From contig NZ_CACSIK010000003.1 in NCBI RefSeq assembly GCF_902705875.1, positions 302,781 to 366,780 on the forward strand: a stretch of DNA of 64,000 nucleotides. The letters run 5' to 3'. The position numbers and the translations under genes are program-made. Below, piece by piece: positions 41,770 through 55,226 of the stretch. The notes below the pieces were generated by a model. It saw only the letters and a list, made by a program, of their open reading frames with translations, was not told the DNA's origin and did not search any database. The first letter of the stretch is position 1. Each line of letters begins with the position of its first letter. This stretch comes from Zhongshania aliphaticivorans (GTDB lineage Bacteria > Pseudomonadota > Gammaproteobacteria > Pseudomonadales > Spongiibacteraceae).

Positions 41770-42993
41770 TTATTCTACGATTTTAGCAACAACGCCGGCG
41801 CCAACAGTACGGCCACCTTCACGAATTGCAAAACGCAAACCTTCTTCCATCGCGATTGGCGCAATCAATGTCACGTCCATTTTCACGTTATCACCAGGCA
41901 TTACCATTTCAGTACCTTCAGGTAGCTCACAAGCACCTGTTACGTCTGTGGTACGGAAGTAGAACTGCGGACGGTAGCCTTTAAAGAATGGCGTGTGACG
42001 ACCACCCTCTTCTTTGGACAACACGTACACTTCTGCTTCAAAACGAGTATGCGGAGTGATTGAACCAGGCTTAGCCAATACTTGACCACGCTCAACGTCA
42101 TCACGCTTTGTACCACGCAACAACACACCTACGTTCTCACCTGCACGACCTTCGTCAAGCAGCTTGCGGAACATCTCAACACCAGTACAGGTAGTTTTTG
42201 TTGTCTCGCGGATACCAATGATGGCAATTTCATCACCGGTGCGCAGAATACCGCGCTCTACACGACCTGTTACAACAGTACCGCGACCAGAGATTGAGAA
42301 TACATCTTCAATTGGCATCAAGAACGGCAGATCAACCGCACGCTCAGGCTGTGGAATGTAGGTATCCAATGCTTCAACCAATTTTGCAACGGCAGTTGTT
42401 CCTAGCTCGTTGTCGTCTTGGCCATTCAACGCCATCAGCGCAGAACCAGCAATGATTGGCGTGTCGTCGCCTGGGAATTCGTACATGTCGAGTAGCTCAC
42501 GCAACTCCATTTCTACCAATTCCAACATTTCGTTGTATTCTTCGCTGCCTACGCCGCCGCAATCTTCAGCTAGCAAGTCAGCTTTGTTCAGGAAGACAAC
42601 GATGTAAGGTACGCCAACCTGACGAGATAGCAGGATGTGCTCGCGCGTCTGCGGCATTGGGCCGTCAGTTGCACCACATACCAAAATAGCGCCGTCCATC
42701 TGTGCAGCACCAGTAATCATGTTCTTAACGTAGTCAGCGTGACCTGGGCAGTCGACGTGAGCATAGTGACGAACTGATGAATCATACTCAACGTGCGAGG
42801 TCGCGATAGTGATGCCGCGCTCACGCTCTTCAGGTGCGTTATCGATACCATCAAACGCGACTGCTTGACCACCAAATACTTCTGCACATACGCGCGTCAG
42901 TGCTGCAGTCAGCGTGGTTTTACCATGGTCAACGTGACCAATGGTGCCCACATTCAAATGGGGCTTATTACGTTCAAACTTCTCTTTAGCCAC
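41770..42993 (-). CDS. tufA: Elongation factor Tu, copy 1 (str operon)
   Basis: A 407-residue GTPase carrying aminoacyl-tRNA to the ribosome. G1 is GHVDHGKT (19-26), switch II DCPGHAD (81-87) and G4 NKAD (136-139). Domains 2 and 3 follow to the C-terminus. Two insertions relative to the 394-residue E. coli protein account for the extra 13 residues: ~10 after NKAD ([16 protein letters not shown] region) and 3 before DTYIPQP. It starts with GTG, whereas copy 2 starts with ATG, and otherwise the two genes are identical. It is the last gene of rpsL-rpsG-fusA-tuf. Confidence 0.98.
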   Translation of the reverse strand: MAKEKFERNKPHLNVGTIGHVDHGKTTLTAALTRVCAEVFGGQAVAFDGIDNAPEERERGITIATSHVEYDSSVRHYAHVDCPGHADYVKNMITGAAQMDGAILVCGATDGPMPQTREHILLSRQVGVPYIVVFLNKADLLAEDCGGVGSEEYNEMLELVEMELRELLDMYEFPGDDTPIIAGSALMALNGQDDNELGTTAVAKLVEALDTYIPQPERAVDLPFLMPIEDVFSISGRGTVVTGRVERGILRTGDEIAIIGIRETTKTTCTGVEMFRKLLDEGRAGENVGVLLRGTKRDDVERGQVLAKPGSITPHTRFEAEVYVLSKEEGGRHTPFFKGYRPQFYFRTTDVTGACELPEGTEMVMPGDNVKMDVTLIAPIAMEEGLRFAIREGGRTVGAGVVAKIVE

Positions 42994-43024
42994 GGGATAT
43001 TCCTCGCATAAAGGTTATTAAAAA

Positions 43025-45133
43025 TTAAGCTCTGTTCTTAGCCATGATTTCTTCGGCAACATTACGCGGCGCCTCGAAATACTTTTCGAACTCCATCGTA
43101 AATGTTGCACGACCCTGGGTTGCACTGCGCAGATCGGTTGCATAACCAAACATCTCCGCTAACGGTACTTCTGCATCAATTACCTTTCCTGACACGCTTT
43201 CATTCATACCAAGAATAATTCCGCGACGACGATTCAAATCCCCGACCACATCCCCCATATTCTCTTCTGGGGTAACAATCTCCACCTTCATTATTGGCTC
43301 TAAAAGCACCGCACCACCAAGGTCAGCCAAACGCTTTGTCGCCATAGAGGCCGCAACTTTAAATGCCATCTCATTTGAATCGACATCATGATAAGAGCCA
43401 TCATAAGCAGTTGCCTTCAAACCCAGTAACGGATAACCAGCAAGCACACCGTTCTGCATCTGCTCGGCAATCCCTTTTTCTACCGCAGGGATATATTCCT
43501 TAGGAACAACACCACCAACAATTTCACTGACAAACTCTAAACCCTCTGCATTTGCATCTTCGCCGGGCTCAAACCGTATCCACACATGACCAAACTGACC
43601 ACGCCCACCAGACTGACGGACAAACTTACCCTCAATCTCACATGTATTCCTGATTGCCTCACGATAAGCAACTTGCGGCTTACCAATGTTAGCCTCAACA
43701 CTGAATTCGCGACGCATGCGATCAACAAGAATATCCAAGTGAAGCTCACCCATACCGGATATAATGCACTGCCCCGATTCTTCATCGGTCTTTACGCGAA
43801 ATGAAGGGTCCTCTTGGGCCAACTTACCCAGTGCGATACCCATCTTTTCTTGATCAGCCTTGGTTCTAGGCTCAACAGCAACCGAAATTACCGGCTCTGG
43901 AAACTCCATGCGCTCCAAGACAATAACGTTTGCCGGATCACATAAAGTATCACCTGTTGTAACATCCTTAAGGCCTATGGCTGCAGCAATGTCGCCCGCC
44001 AAAACCTCTTTAATCTCCTGCCTGTCATTGGCGTGCATTTGCACCATCCGACCAACACGCTCTTTCTTACCTTTAACCGAATTAACAACCGCAGTCCCAC
44101 TTTCCAATTTCCCAGAATAAACCCGGAAAAATGTCAGCGTACCCACAAAAGGATCTGTCGCTATCTTGAAAGCCAAGGCAGAGAACGGCGCATTATCATC
44201 AGCTGCGCGTGTTGCAGGTGTTTCATCCTTATCATCTAGCGTGCCTTCAATCGCCTTAACTTCAGCCGGCGATGGCATGTACTCAATGACGGCATCAAGT
44301 ACCGCCTGCACACCTTTATTTTTAAAAGCAGAACCGCCAAATACAGGGATAATCTCGTTCGCCAAGGTCCGCTTACGAATCCCCGCTTTGATATCCTCCT
44401 CGCTCAACTCTTCGCCTTCGAGGTATTTTTCCATAAGCTCATCACTGGATTCAGCCGCAGCCTCAACCATGAACTCACGCATATCTTTACATGTATCCAA
44501 CAAGTCAGCAGGAATGTCTTCATACACGAAGGTCATACCCTGATCAGCCTCGCTCCAGATAATGGCTTTCATTTTGATCAAATCAACCACGCCGCGAAAC
44601 TCGTCTTCGCTACCAATGGTCATTTGCATAGGGACAGCGTTCGCCCCCAAGCGTGTTCGCAACTGACTTATAACACGCTCAAAATCCGCACCCGCACGAT
44701 CCATCTTATTAACAAAAACCATGCGCGGAACTTCATATTTATTCGCTTGACGCCAAACCGTCTCTGTTTGCGGCTGCACACCTGATGAACCACAAAGCAC
44801 AACAACCGCGCCATCCAAAACCCGCAGAGAACGCTCAACTTCTATCGTGAAGTCAACGTGCCCCGGAGTATCAATGATATTAACGCGGTGCTGTTCAAAC
44901 TGTTGCTGCATTCCAGCCCAAAAACAGGTTGTAGCAGCAGAAGTGATGGTAATCCCTCGCTCCTGCTCCTGCTCCATCCAGTCCATAGTCGCCGCGCCAT
45001 CATGCACTTCGCCTATCTTGTGAGATAGACCAGTGTAAAAAAGCACGCGCTCAGTAGTCGTGGTCTTCCCAGCGTCAACGTGGGCACAAATACCGATATT
45101 GCGATATCTGGATATAGGAGTCTTACGCGCCAC
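43025..45133 (-). CDS. fusA: Elongation factor G
   Basis: A 702-residue translocase GTPase. G1 is [20 protein letters not shown]3 [15 protein letters not shown] and G4 [10 protein letters not shown]. Domain IV contains [18 protein letters not shown] and ends near [20 protein letters not shown]. Length is as in E. coli (704). It sits between rpsG (35 bp) and tuf (31 bp). Confidence 0.99.
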   Translation of the reverse strand: MARKTPISRYRNIGICAHVDAGKTTTTERVLFYTGLSHKIGEVHDGAATMDWMEQEQERGITITSAATTCFWAGMQQQFEQHRVNIIDTPGHVDFTIEVERSLRVLDGAVVVLCGSSGVQPQTETVWRQANKYEVPRMVFVNKMDRAGADFERVISQLRTRLGANAVPMQMTIGSEDEFRGVVDLIKMKAIIWSEADQGMTFVYEDIPADLLDTCKDMREFMVEAAAESSDELMEKYLEGEELSEEDIKAGIRKRTLANEIIPVFGGSAFKNKGVQAVLDAVIEYMPSPAEVKAIEGTLDDKDETPATRAADDNAPFSALAFKIATDPFVGTLTFFRVYSGKLESGTAVVNSVKGKKERVGRMVQMHANDRQEIKEVLAGDIAAAIGLKDVTTGDTLCDPANVIVLERMEFPEPVISVAVEPRTKADQEKMGIALGKLAQEDPSFRVKTDEESGQCIISGMGELHLDILVDRMRREFSVEANIGKPQVAYREAIRNTCEIEGKFVRQSGGRGQFGHVWIRFEPGEDANAEGLEFVSEIVGGVVPKEYIPAVEKGIAEQMQNGVLAGYPLLGLKATAYDGSYHDVDSNEMAFKVAASMATKRLADLGGAVLLEPIMKVEIVTPEENMGDVVGDLNRRRGIILGMNESVSGKVIDAEVPLAEMFGYATDLRSATQGRATFTMEFEKYFEAPRNVAEEIMAKNRA

Positions 45134-45168
45134 AATGTTCTCCCGAACCTGAAATCAATAACACCAAC

Positions 45169-45639
45169 CTAGAAACGGTAATGAGAGAACGCTTTGTTGG
45201 CTTCAGCCATACGATGCACGTCTTCACGTTTCTTAACAGCAGAGCCCTTGCCCTGAGATGCATCGATGATTTCACCAGCCAAACGCTGACGCATGGACTT
45301 TTCGCCACGGCCACGTGAATAGTCCACCAACCAGCGCATTGCCAACGCAGTACGGCGACTAGGACGAACTTCTACTGGAACCTGATAAGTAGCACCACCA
45401 ACACGACGAGACTTAACCTCGACCATTGGCGCAATGTTTTCTAGGGCGGTATCGAAAGCTTCTAGAGGATCAGTATTTAAACGTTCTTTAACCAGATCCA
45501 GAGCACCATATACGATGGTTTCTGCGACTGATTTTTTACCACTTACCATAACGTGGTTCATGAACTTGGCCAGTGTCAGGTTACCGAATTTTGGATCCGG
45601 TAGGATTTCCCGCTTGGCGGCGACGCGTCTTCTTGGCAT
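45169..45639 (-). CDS. rpsG: 30S ribosomal protein S7
   Basis: 156 residues starting [20 protein letters not shown] and ending [11 protein letters not shown]. It initiates assembly of the 30S head and contacts E-site tRNA. In E. coli S7 represses the str operon at the rpsL-rpsG gap, which here is 107 bp. Confidence 0.98.
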   Translation of the reverse strand: MPRRRVAAKREILPDPKFGNLTLAKFMNHVMVSGKKSVAETIVYGALDLVKERLNTDPLEAFDTALENIAPMVEVKSRRVGGATYQVPVEVRPSRRTALAMRWLVDYSRGRGEKSMRQRLAGEIIDASQGKGSAVKKREDVHRMAEANKAFSHYRF

Positions 45640-45746
45640 ATCTCTATTCCTATTTCTTCAGGTAAATCCAAACACCGGGTCGCCTTACAGCGAGTAGACG
45701 ATGGCTTGGCCTTACTTAAGGTTATTTTAAGCGTTAAGTTTAATTA

Positions 45747-46118
45747 CTACTTAGGACGCTTAGTACCGTATTTAGAACGGGCTTGCTTACGATTATTAAC
45801 ACCAGAGGTATCAAGGCTACCGCGAACAGTGTGGTAACGCACACCTGGTAAATCCTTAACACGACCACCGCGAATAAGCACAACACTGTGCTCTTGCAGA
45901 TTGTGGCCTTCACCACCGATGTATGATGAAACTTCAAAGCCGTTAGTCAAACGTACACGACACACTTTACGCAGTGCCGAGTTCGGCTTCTTAGGTGTAG
46001 TGGTGTAAACACGAGTACATACGCCGCGACGCTGTGGACATGCCTGCAATGCAGGTACGTCACTTTTAGCCGCTTTACGCTTTCTCGGCTGACGAACCAA
46101 CTGATTGATCGTTGCCAT
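45747..46118 (-). CDS. rpsL: 30S ribosomal protein S12
   Basis: 123 residues, [20 protein letters not shown] at the start. The decoding-centre loops [14 protein letters not shown] and [13 protein letters not shown] are wild type, keeping the lysines at which streptomycin-resistance changes usually occur. It heads the str operon 134 bp after rpoC. Confidence 0.98.
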   Translation of the reverse strand: MATINQLVRQPRKRKAAKSDVPALQACPQRRGVCTRVYTTTPKKPNSALRKVCRVRLTNGFEVSSYIGGEGHNLQEHSVVLIRGGRVKDLPGVRYHTVRGSLDTSGVNNRKQARSKYGTKRPK

Positions 46119-46190
46119 TAATTAACTCCAAAACTAAAGCTTGCACACCAATGTGCTAGCCAACTGACTATCGATACCGCCGATAGCTGA

Positions 46191-46230
46191 TAAAAAAAGT
46201 GGAGCGCGAATTCTAAAGATGCGCTCCACT
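46191..46230 (-). terminator. Terminator after rpoC
   Basis: A 10-bp stem AGTGGAGCGC/GCGCTCCACT with a 13-base loop, followed on the minus strand by T7. It separates rpoBC from the str operon, whose promoter must lie between here and 46118. Confidence 0.88.
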
Positions 46231-46252
46231 CCCGTCAAGTAGTCAAATTTAC

Positions 46253-49200
46253 TCAGCTATTTTCGCTAAGCGCCTCTGACAGTGCCGCTTCGACATCCTG
46301 TGCCGAGACGGTTTTCATTGCCTCTTCCTTCTTGATCTTACGATCATTGTGATAAGCCAAGCCTGTTCCTGCAGGAATCAAACGGCCAACTACCACATTT
46401 TCTTTCAAACCGCGCAAGTGATCACGCTTACCAGTGACTGCCGCCTCGGTAAGAACGCGGGTTGTCTCCTGGAACGAGGCCGCCGAAATAAACGACTCCG
46501 TTGCCAAAGATGCCTTAGTTATACCAAGCAACTCACGCTCATAGCTGGCCGAAATCTTATCCGTGTTCCCAAGGATTTCATTCTCCTCAACAACCCGTAC
46601 GTATTCAGCTTGTTCACCTTTGATAAACGATGAATCACCCGAGGTAAGGATATTAACCTTGCGAAGCATTTGACGAACGATAACTTCAATGTGTTTATCG
46701 TTAATCTTTACACCTTGTAGGCGGTAAACGTCCTGGATCTCATTGACAATATATTTCGCCAATTCTTCCACACCCTTGAGGCGCAAAATATCATGCGGAC
46801 TCAATGGGCCCTCAGAAACAATCTCACCCTTCTCTACTTGCTCACCTTCAAACACGGTTAGCAAACGCCATTTCGGGATTAGCACTTCGTAGTAATCCGA
46901 ACCATCGGCGATAGGCTTGCCATCGGCAGGCGTTATGATCAGGCGACGCTTACCTTTGGTTTCTTTACCAAAGCTCACTGTTCCAGATATCTCGGCAAGG
47001 ATTGCGGGCTCTTTCGGCTTACGCGCTTCAAACAAGTCAGCAACGCGTGGCAGACCACCTGTGATATCACGTGTTTTAGAGCTTTCTTGCGGAATACGTG
47101 CAATAACATCACCGACTTTAACTTCTGCACCATTCTCAAGAGAAATGATTGCATTCTCAGTGAGGAAGTAATGCGCCGGCACATTGGTGCCCGCCAAGCA
47201 AAGCTCGTCTCCGTTCGCATCAACCAAGGTTACCGCTGGACGCATATCCTTACCTGCAGCGGGACGCTCACCCTGATCCATAACAGAAATACTGCTTAGA
47301 CCAGTAAGCTCATCCGTTTGACGCTTAACGGTGATACCTTCTTCCATCCCGGACATCTTCACGATACCCGCAACTTCCGTCACGATGGGGTGAGTATGTG
47401 GATCCCAAGTCGCAACAATATCACCAGCAGCTACTTCGGCCCGGTCAGCAACCTTAATCAAGGCGCCGTATGGGAGCTTATAGCGCTCACGCTCACGACC
47501 ACTTTTATCCGTAATCGCCAATTCACCAGAACGACTAACGGCGACGAGGAAGCCATCTTCACGCTCAACATATTTCAAGTTATGCAAACGTGCTTTACCG
47601 TCTTGCTTAACCTGAATATTGTCGACTGCCGTTGCCCGCGATGCCGCACCACCGATATGGAAGGTACGCATGGTAAGCTGAGTACCCGGCTCACCAATCG
47701 ACTGAGCAGCAATAACACCCACTGCCTCACCGCGGTTAACCAAGTGACCACGAGCCAGGTCACGACCGTAACACGCAGAACAAACACCATGACGTGTTTC
47801 ACAGGTAATTGGTGAGCGCACTTCTATCTCATCAATACCCATTTCTTCTAATTCAATAACGCGCTTCTCATCGAGCATCTCACCAGCAGCAACGGCTATA
47901 TCATCTGTACCTGGACGGAAAACGTCACGAACAACGATACGACCCAATACCCGGTCACCCAATGTTTCGATGATGTCACCACCTTCGATGACGGGATTCA
48001 TGGTCAGACCTTGATCTGTACCACAATCATCCTCAGTAATAACCAAGTCTTGCGCAACATCAACCAAACGACGAGTTAGATAACCCGAGTTTGCTGTTTT
48101 CAATGCCGTATCAGCCAAACCTTTACGAGCACCGTGAGTCGAGATGAAGTACTGAAGTACGCTCAAACCTTCACGGAAGTTAGCCGTGATGGGGGTTTCA
48201 ATGATCGAACCATCAGGTTTTGCCATCAAACCACGCATACCAGCCAGCTGACGAATCTGAGCTGGAGAACCCCGCGCACCAGAGTCGGCATAGATATAAA
48301 CCGAGTTGAAAGAGTCTTGCATCTCTTCCTCACCCTCGCGGTTTATAACAGGCTCTTTAGACAAACCTTCCATCATCGCCTTGGAAACCATGTCATTTGC
48401 ACGGGACCAAATATCGATAACTTTATTGTACTTCTCACCCTGGGTTACCAGACCAGAAGCATACTGCTTTTCAATTTCGACCACTTCAGCGTCAGCGGCA
48501 TTAACAATACGCGCTTTTGCATCAGGGATTTCAAAATCATTAACACCAATAGATGAACCTGAGCGTGTTGAATACTCAAAACCGGTATACATCAATTGGT
48601 CGCCAAGAATTACCGTGGCCTTTAGGCCAACACGGCGATAGCACTCATTAAGAATTCGTGAAATCGCTTTCTTGGACATGTTTTGGTTGACCATCTCAAA
48701 GGGCAAACCCTCTGGGACTATCCGCCACAACAAGACACGGCCAACGGTGGTATCGATAATGCTACGGGTTTCACTGCGCTCACCGCTCTCATCGAAGCTC
48801 ACTTCGACTAAACGGCATTTAATACGCGCCTGTAAATGCGCCTTACCACCAACGTAGGCACGATGAACTTCTTCTGGATTGGCAAAAGCAGTACCTTCAC
48901 CCATACCATTGACACGCTCACGCGTCATCCAATACAAGCCCAATACAACGTCTTGAGATGGAACAATAATCGGCTCACCATTAGCTGGCGACAAAATGTT
49001 ATTTGTCGACATCATCAAAGCGCGTGCTTCTAACTGAGCTTCGATTGTTAGCGGTACGTGTACCGCCATTTGGTCACCATCAAAGTCAGCGTTATATGCC
49101 GCACAAACCAAGGGGTGAAGCTGAATCGCTTTACCCTCAATAAGCACGGGCTCAAAAGCCTGAATACCTAAGCGGTGAAGTGTTGGGGCACGGTTAAGCA

Positions 49201-50464
49201 TAACTGGATGCTCGCGAATAACCTCCGCAAGAATATCCCAAACTTCTGGCGGCTCACGCTCAACCATTTTCTTAGCTGCTTTGATGGTTGTTGCCAAACC
49301 ACGCGCTTCTAACTTACCGAAGATGAAGGGCTTGAATAACTCCAAGGCCATTTTCTTAGGCAAACCACACTGGTGTAAGCGTAGTGTAGGACCAACAACG
49401 ATAACCGAACGACCAGAGTAGTCGACACGCTTACCTAGCAAGTTCTGGCGGAAACGACCCTGCTTACCTTTAATCATGTCAGCAAGTGATTTCAACGGAC
49501 GCTTGTTAGACCCGGTGATTGCACGACCGCGACGACCGTTATCGAGCAAAGCATCAACTGACTCTTGCAGCATACGCTTTTCATTGCGAACAATGATGTC
49601 AGGCGCATTCAGGTCTAATAGACGCTTCAAACGGTTGTTACGGTTAATAACACGGCGGTATAAGTCGTTAAGATCAGAGGTCGCAAAGCGACCACCATCC
49701 AATGGCACCAATGGACGCAAGTCTGGCGGCAAAACTGGCAATACTTTCATTACCATCCACTCAGGCTTATTACCTGAGTCAGCCAGCGCTTCAATCAACT
49801 TCAAACGCTTAGACAGTTTCTTAATTTTGGTTTCTGAATTCGTCGCGGGAATCTCTTCACGCAAACGCTCAATTTCAGCAACAAGGTCCAATTCAATCAG
49901 CAAATGCATGATTGCCTCAGCACCCATCTTGGCAACAAAATCGTCACCAAACTCTTCCATCGCTTCAAAGAATTGTTCGTCGCTTAACAACTGCCCTTTT
50001 TCTAGGGTAGTCATTCCTGGATCGGTAACAACATAAGACTCGAAGTAAAGAATACGCTCGATGTCACGCAAGGTCATATCAAGCAACAGACCTATGCGGC
50101 TTGGCAATGACTTCAAGAACCAAATGTGGGCAACTGGGCTAGCCAATTCAATATGACCCATACGCTCACGACGTACCTTGGCAAGCGCAACTTCAACGCC
50201 ACATTTTTCACAAATAACACCACGGTGCTTGAGGCGCTTATACTTACCACATAGGCACTCGTAGTCTTTTACGGGTCCGAAAATTTTCGCACAGAACAAG
50301 CCATCTCGCTCAGGCTTAAACGTACGGTAATTAATAGTCTCAGGCTTTTTAACTTCGCCAAAAGACCACGAGCGAATCAGCTCCGGTGACGCCAAACCGA
50401 TACGAATCGAGTCAAACTCGTCATTCGGTTGTCCCTGTTTCAATAGATTCAATAAATCTTTCAA
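46253..50464 (-). CDS. rpoC: RNA polymerase beta-prime subunit
   Basis: 1403 residues, near the 1407 of E. coli. The N-terminal zinc site has C70, C72, C85 and C88. The catalytic loop NADFDGDQM near 460 holds the three Asp that bind magnesium. The second zinc site includes [16 protein letters not shown], and the trigger-loop region has [19 protein letters not shown]. The C-terminal [19 protein letters not shown] is conserved. It follows rpoB by 75 bp. Confidence 0.99.
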   Translation of the reverse strand: MKDLLNLLKQGQPNDEFDSIRIGLASPELIRSWSFGEVKKPETINYRTFKPERDGLFCAKIFGPVKDYECLCGKYKRLKHRGVICEKCGVEVALAKVRRERMGHIELASPVAHIWFLKSLPSRIGLLLDMTLRDIERILYFESYVVTDPGMTTLEKGQLLSDEQFFEAMEEFGDDFVAKMGAEAIMHLLIELDLVAEIERLREEIPATNSETKIKKLSKRLKLIEALADSGNKPEWMVMKVLPVLPPDLRPLVPLDGGRFATSDLNDLYRRVINRNNRLKRLLDLNAPDIIVRNEKRMLQESVDALLDNGRRGRAITGSNKRPLKSLADMIKGKQGRFRQNLLGKRVDYSGRSVIVVGPTLRLHQCGLPKKMALELFKPFIFGKLEARGLATTIKAAKKMVEREPPEVWDILAEVIREHPVMLNRAPTLHRLGIQAFEPVLIEGKAIQLHPLVCAAYNADFDGDQMAVHVPLTIEAQLEARALMMSTNNILSPANGEPIIVPSQDVVLGLYWMTRERVNGMGEGTAFANPEEVHRAYVGGKAHLQARIKCRLVEVSFDESGERSETRSIIDTTVGRVLLWRIVPEGLPFEMVNQNMSKKAISRILNECYRRVGLKATVILGDQLMYTGFEYSTRSGSSIGVNDFEIPDAKARIVNAADAEVVEIEKQYASGLVTQGEKYNKVIDIWSRANDMVSKAMMEGLSKEPVINREGEEEMQDSFNSVYIYADSGARGSPAQIRQLAGMRGLMAKPDGSIIETPITANFREGLSVLQYFISTHGARKGLADTALKTANSGYLTRRLVDVAQDLVITEDDCGTDQGLTMNPVIEGGDIIETLGDRVLGRIVVRDVFRPGTDDIAVAAGEMLDEKRVIELEEMGIDEIEVRSPITCETRHGVCSACYGRDLARGHLVNRGEAVGVIAAQSIGEPGTQLTMRTFHIGGAASRATAVDNIQVKQDGKARLHNLKYVEREDGFLVAVSRSGELAITDKSGRERERYKLPYGALIKVADRAEVAAGDIVATWDPHTHPIVTEVAGIVKMSGMEEGITVKRQTDELTGLSSISVMDQGERPAAGKDMRPAVTLVDANGDELCLAGTNVPAHYFLTENAIISLENGAEVKVGDVIARIPQESSKTRDITGGLPRVADLFEARKPKEPAILAEISGTVSFGKETKGKRRLIITPADGKPIADGSDYYEVLIPKWRLLTVFEGEQVEKGEIVSEGPLSPHDILRLKGVEELAKYIVNEIQDVYRLQGVKINDKHIEVIVRQMLRKVNILTSGDSSFIKGEQAEYVRVVEENEILGNTDKISASYERELLGITKASLATESFISAASFQETTRVLTEAAVTGKRDHLRGLKENVVVGRLIPAGTGLAYHNDRKIKKEEAMKTVSAQDVEAALSEALSENS

Positions 50465-50539
50465 GGCCGTTCCTCCGCAAGGGTATTCATCAGGCGCTCA
50501 AGTTAATCGAGCGCCCCTTGCCATAGTCGTTGTCGATGT

Positions 50540-53500
50540 TTATTCCGTGTCCAGCTCGATATTAATACCGAGTGAGCGGATCTCTTTAACCAGCACGTTG
50601 AAAGACTCGGGCATGCCCGGCTCCATACGCTGATCACCATCAACAATGTTCTTATACATTTTGGTACGGCCATTTACGTCATCCGACTTAACCGTCAACA
50701 TTTCTTGCAGGGTGTAAGCGGCGCCGTAAGCTTCTAAGGCCCAAACTTCCATCTCCCCGAAACGCTGGCCACCGAATTGCGCTTTACCGCCTAGTGGCTG
50801 CTGTGTAACCAAACTGTACGAACCCGTTGAACGTGCATGCATTTTGTCATCAACCAAATGGTTCAGTTTCAACATATACATATAGCCAACGGTTACCGGA
50901 CGATCAAACTCTAAACCGGTACGACCATCACATAATTTTAACTGACCGCTATCAGGCAAGCCCGCTAACGTTAAGAGGTTTTTAATCTCCCCTTCATTAG
51001 CACCGTCAAATACTTGAGTGGCCATTGGCACACCGCCACGCAGGTTTTTGGCCAGTTCCATAACGGCTTCATCACTGAAACTATCGAGATCTTCATTTCG
51101 ACCAGCGCCGTCGTTATAGATTTCACCCAAGAATGCACGCAATTCAGCCATCTTGCGCTGCTCGCGGATCATCTCATCAATTTTGCGACCTAAACCTTTA
51201 GCCGCTAAGCCTAGGTGAGTTTCAAGTACCTGACCAACGTTCATCCGCGAGGGAACACCAAGCGGGTTCAATACGATATCGACTGGCTCACCCGTCTCAT
51301 CAAAAGGCATATCTTCTATCGGCATAATCACCGAGATAACCCCTTTGTTTCCATGACGCCCAGCCATTTTATCACCTGGCTGGATACGACGTTTTATTGC
51401 TAAATACACTTTAACTATCTTCAAAACGCCCGGCGCTAAATCATCGCCCGTTGTCAGCTTGCGCTTTTTATCTTCGAAACGTTCTTCTAAGGTTTTGCGG
51501 TGCTCAACTAATTGTTTGTCAGCATCTTCAAGCGCAGCATTCAATGGCTCTTCAGCCATACGAAGCTTAAACCAGTCATCTTTCTTCAGCTCTTGAAGAG
51601 CATCAACAGACAACTCATCGCCCTTTTTCATACCCGGGCCGCTAAGAATGCTCTGACCAACTAAAGCACTTTCCAAACGCACAAACGTTGCTTCTTCTAC
51701 AATGCGGTACTCTTCATTCAAATCCTTACGGAATTGATCAAGCTGCATTTTTTCGATTTCCAACGCGCGCTTATCTTTCTCTAAACCGTCACGCGTAAAG
51801 ACCTGAACGTCGATAACCGTGCCTTTAGTGCTCGTTGGAACACGCAGCGAGGTATCTTTTACATCCGAAGCCTTTTCACCAAAGATAGCTCGCAATAGCT
51901 TTTCTTCTGGCGTTAATTGAGTCTCACCTTTAGGCGTAACTTTACCAACCAGAATATCTCCGGGGCCCACTTCAGCACCGATATAAACTATGCCAGACTC
52001 ATCCAAGTTAGCTAATGCACCTTCACCAACATTGGGGATGTCAGACGAAATTTCCTCTGGCCCCAATTTAGTGTCGCGAGCAATACACGTTAACTCTTGG
52101 ATATGAATAGTCGTAAAACGATCTTCCTTTACAACACGCTCAGACACCAAAATAGAGTCTTCGAAGTTGTAACCGTTCCAAGGCATAAACGCGATACGCA
52201 TGTTTTGGCCAAGCGCAAGCTCACCCAAATCAACAGACGGACCATCAGCCAGAATATCACCACGAACAACGTCATGACCTTCGCTGACTATCGGACGCTG
52301 GTTGATACAGGTGTTCTGGTTAGAACGTGTGTATTTGGTGAGGTTATAAATATCAACAGGAGGCTGACCAGGCTGAACTTCATCGTTATTAACACGAACA
52401 ACAATGCGCGACGAGTCCACACTATCAATCACACCACCGCGACGAGCAACAACACAAACCCCTGAGTCAGAAGCTACGTAACGCTCAAAGCCTGTACCAA
52501 CTAAAGGCTTGTCGGCTTTTAGCGTTGGCACAGCCTGACGCTGCATGTTCGAGCCCATCAGTGCCCGGTTAGCGTCATCGTGCTCTAAGAATGGAATTAA
52601 AGATGCCGCCACCGAAACAACCTGCTTGGGCGAAACGTCCATGTAGGTTACTTTTTCCGGGGGCATTACGGTGAATTCGTTCATGTGACGAACCGCAACC
52701 ATTTCGTCGGTTAGCTCACCTTTGTCATTCATTGCAGCCGATGCCTGAGCAATAACCTCTTCTGCTTCATTAATTGCAGATAAGTACTCAATATCATCGC
52801 TTACTTGGCCATCCAATACCTTGCGGTAAGGGCTTTCTAAAAAGCCATACTCATTGGTGCGCGCATAGGTCGCCAATGAGTTAATCAAACCAATGTTTGG
52901 CCCTTCCGGCGTTTCAATAGGACAAACGCGGCCATAGTGTGTTGGGTGAACGTCACGAACCTCAAAACCAGCTCGCTCTCGGGTCAAACCGCCGGGCCCA
53001 AGCGCAGAAACACGACGCTTGTGCGTGATTTCAGACAGCGGATTATTTTGATCCATAAACTGAGAAAGCTGTGAAGAGCCAAAGAACTCTTTCACCGCAG
53101 CCGCAACAGGTTTCGCATTGATTAAGTCCTGCGGCATCAGGCCTTCGCTCTCGGCCATTGAGAGACGCTCTTTTACTGCGCGCTCAACGCGAACCAAACC
53201 AACACGGAATTGGTTTTCAGCCATTTCACCAACCGAACGAATACGACGGTTACCTAGGTGATCGATATCATCAACAATACCTTTACCGTTACGAATGCCA
53301 ACCAGCATCTTCATAACCGCAACAATATCACTTTGATCTAATGTGCCTGAGCCCAAAATTTCTTCGCGGCCAATACGGCGGTTAAACTTCATCCGACCCA
53401 CGGTCGACAAGTCATAACGCTCAGCAGAGAAGAATAGATTTTGGAATAGGTTTTCAGCAGACTCTTTAGTCGGCGGCTCACCCGGGCGCATCATTCGGTA

Positions 53501-54616
53501 AATTTCGACCAACGCTTCAAGCTGACTATTAGTTGGGTCGGCACGTAAAGTATCACTAATGTAAGGACCGCAATCCAATTCATTGGTGTACAGTGTGTCA
53601 ATTTCTTCGACACCAGCCTCTTCCAATGTGGTGAGTATTTCCGCTGTAATTTCAGTATTACATGGGAATAAAACCTCACCCGTTGACTTATCGATAATAT
53701 CCTTAGCCAACGCACGACCAACAAGATACTCAACAGGTACTTCAAGCTCGGTAAGATTTGCCTTTTCGATCTGACGAATATGCCGTGCAGTAATACGCCG
53801 ACCAGTCTCTACGATAATTTCGCCATTTTTAGCGCAAATATCAAACGTAGCCACCTCACCCCGTAAACGCTCAGGGATCAATTCAATGGTGAAGCCGCCT
53901 TTTTCCGCCACTTTAAACGTGTTTACGTCGTAAAAAAGGTCGAGTATCTCTTCAGCAACCATGCCCAGTGCACGCAACAAAATCGTTGCCGGTAATTTAC
54001 GACGACGGTCAATACGAACAAAAACTTGGTCTTTAGGATCGAATTCAAAATCCAACCATGAACCACGGTATGGAATAACCCGAGCGGAGTATAAGAGCTT
54101 ACCCGAAGAGTGGGTTTTACCACGATCATGATCAAAGAAAACACCCGGTGACCGGTGTAACTGAGACACGATTACTCGCTCAGTACCATTGATAACAAAT
54201 GTACCGTTTTCCGTCATCAGGGGGATTTCCCCCATATAGACTTCCTGCTCTTTTATATCTTTAATGCTTTTATTAGCCGATTCACGATCATAAATAATCA
54301 AGCGAACCTTAACCCGCAACGGCACCGAATAGGTTACCCCGCGTAATTGGCACTCATTCACATCAAATGCCGGTAAACCAAGTACGTAATCGACGTACTC
54401 AAGCGCAGCATTCCCAGAGTAACTAACAATTGGGAATATAGATTTAAAGGCGGCATGCAAACCGTGCTCGCCGCGCTCAGCAGCAGGAATACCTTGCTGC
54501 GTAAACTTCTTGTAGGAATCCAGCTGAATCGCAAGGAGATAAGGCACGTCCATGACGTGCGGCATCTTGCCAAAATCCTTGCGGATACGTTTTTTCTCAG
54601 TGTATGAGTAAGCCAT
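50540..54616 (-). CDS. rpoB: RNA polymerase beta subunit
   Basis: 1358 residues. The rifampicin region has [20 protein letters not shown], then [20 protein letters not shown], and is wild type. [12 protein letters not shown] and the C-terminal [22 protein letters not shown] are conserved. It lies 187 bp after rplL, beyond an attenuator-like hairpin. Confidence 0.99.
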   Translation of the reverse strand: MAYSYTEKKRIRKDFGKMPHVMDVPYLLAIQLDSYKKFTQQGIPAAERGEHGLHAAFKSIFPIVSYSGNAALEYVDYVLGLPAFDVNECQLRGVTYSVPLRVKVRLIIYDRESANKSIKDIKEQEVYMGEIPLMTENGTFVINGTERVIVSQLHRSPGVFFDHDRGKTHSSGKLLYSARVIPYRGSWLDFEFDPKDQVFVRIDRRRKLPATILLRALGMVAEEILDLFYDVNTFKVAEKGGFTIELIPERLRGEVATFDICAKNGEIIVETGRRITARHIRQIEKANLTELEVPVEYLVGRALAKDIIDKSTGEVLFPCNTEITAEILTTLEEAGVEEIDTLYTNELDCGPYISDTLRADPTNSQLEALVEIYRMMRPGEPPTKESAENLFQNLFFSAERYDLSTVGRMKFNRRIGREEILGSGTLDQSDIVAVMKMLVGIRNGKGIVDDIDHLGNRRIRSVGEMAENQFRVGLVRVERAVKERLSMAESEGLMPQDLINAKPVAAAVKEFFGSSQLSQFMDQNNPLSEITHKRRVSALGPGGLTRERAGFEVRDVHPTHYGRVCPIETPEGPNIGLINSLATYARTNEYGFLESPYRKVLDGQVSDDIEYLSAINEAEEVIAQASAAMNDKGELTDEMVAVRHMNEFTVMPPEKVTYMDVSPKQVVSVAASLIPFLEHDDANRALMGSNMQRQAVPTLKADKPLVGTGFERYVASDSGVCVVARRGGVIDSVDSSRIVVRVNNDEVQPGQPPVDIYNLTKYTRSNQNTCINQRPIVSEGHDVVRGDILADGPSVDLGELALGQNMRIAFMPWNGYNFEDSILVSERVVKEDRFTTIHIQELTCIARDTKLGPEEISSDIPNVGEGALANLDESGIVYIGAEVGPGDILVGKVTPKGETQLTPEEKLLRAIFGEKASDVKDTSLRVPTSTKGTVIDVQVFTRDGLEKDKRALEIEKMQLDQFRKDLNEEYRIVEEATFVRLESALVGQSILSGPGMKKGDELSVDALQELKKDDWFKLRMAEEPLNAALEDADKQLVEHRKTLEERFEDKKRKLTTGDDLAPGVLKIVKVYLAIKRRIQPGDKMAGRHGNKGVISVIMPIEDMPFDETGEPVDIVLNPLGVPSRMNVGQVLETHLGLAAKGLGRKIDEMIREQRKMAELRAFLGEIYNDGAGRNEDLDSFSDEAVMELAKNLRGGVPMATQVFDGANEGEIKNLLTLAGLPDSGQLKLCDGRTGLEFDRPVTVGYMYMLKLNHLVDDKMHARSTGSYSLVTQQPLGGKAQFGGQRFGEMEVWALEAYGAAYTLQEMLTVKSDDVNGRTKMYKNIVDGDQRMEPGMPESFNVLVKEIRSLGINIELDTE

Positions 54617-54735
54617 CAGTACTCCTCAGCATCATCTCTTGACCTCGCCACGACCGGCGACGACGTCGTTAGTGCGACAGTTCATCTGTCGCTGGTCAGA
54701 CCCGTTTGGGCTCCGACTGTAATTTCTCAAACAAC

Positions 54736-54765
54736 AAAAGGCCGGCGGGATTTAACCCACCAGCC
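54736..54765 (-). terminator. Attenuator-like hairpin between rplL and rpoB
   Basis: On the minus strand GGCTGGTGGG and CCCGCCGGCC pair (10 bp, two G.U) around a TTAAAT loop, then TTTT. E. coli has a partial terminator at this place that lowers rpoBC relative to L7/L12. The G.U pairs form only in the minus-strand RNA. Confidence 0.75.
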
Positions 54766-54803
54766 TCGCTTGAGATTGACCTGCAAGCAGGTCAACAAGC
54801 AAC

Positions 54804-55181
54804 TTACTTAAGCTCGACGCTTGCGCCAGCTTCTTCAAGTGCTGTTTTAGCAGCTTCTGCATCAGCCTTAGAAGCAGCTTCTTTAATAGTAGATGGTGCG
54901 CCATCAACCATTTCTTTAGCTTCTTTCAAGCCTAAGCCAGTGATCGTACGTACTGCTTTGATCACGTTTACTTTCTTCTCGCCAGCGCCAGTCAGAACAA
55001 CGTCAAACTCAGTTTGTTCTTCAGCAGCAGCGCCGCCTTCAACAGCGGCAGCTGGTGCTGCAGCAACTGCAGCGGCTGCAGTAACGCCAAACTTCTCTTC
55101 CATCGCTTCGATTAGACCAACTACGTCCATAACGCTCATTTCAGCGATTGCATTCAAAATGTCTTCTTGTGACAGAGCCAT
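54804..55181 (-). CDS. rplL: 50S ribosomal protein L7/L12
   Basis: 125 residues. The N-terminal dimerisation helix is [20 protein letters not shown]. An Ala-rich hinge ([18 protein letters not shown]) follows, then the factor-binding C-terminal domain [36 protein letters not shown]. It is the stalk protein, present in several copies per ribosome. Confidence 0.99.
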   Translation of the reverse strand: MALSQEDILNAIAEMSVMDVVGLIEAMEEKFGVTAAAAVAAAPAAAVEGGAAAEEQTEFDVVLTGAGEKKVNVIKAVRTITGLGLKEAKEMVDGAPSTIKEAASKADAEAAKTALEEAGASVELK

Positions 55182-55226
55182 GTAAAACTCCCTACTGTGT
55201 CAATTACTAAATAAATTTAACGCCGC

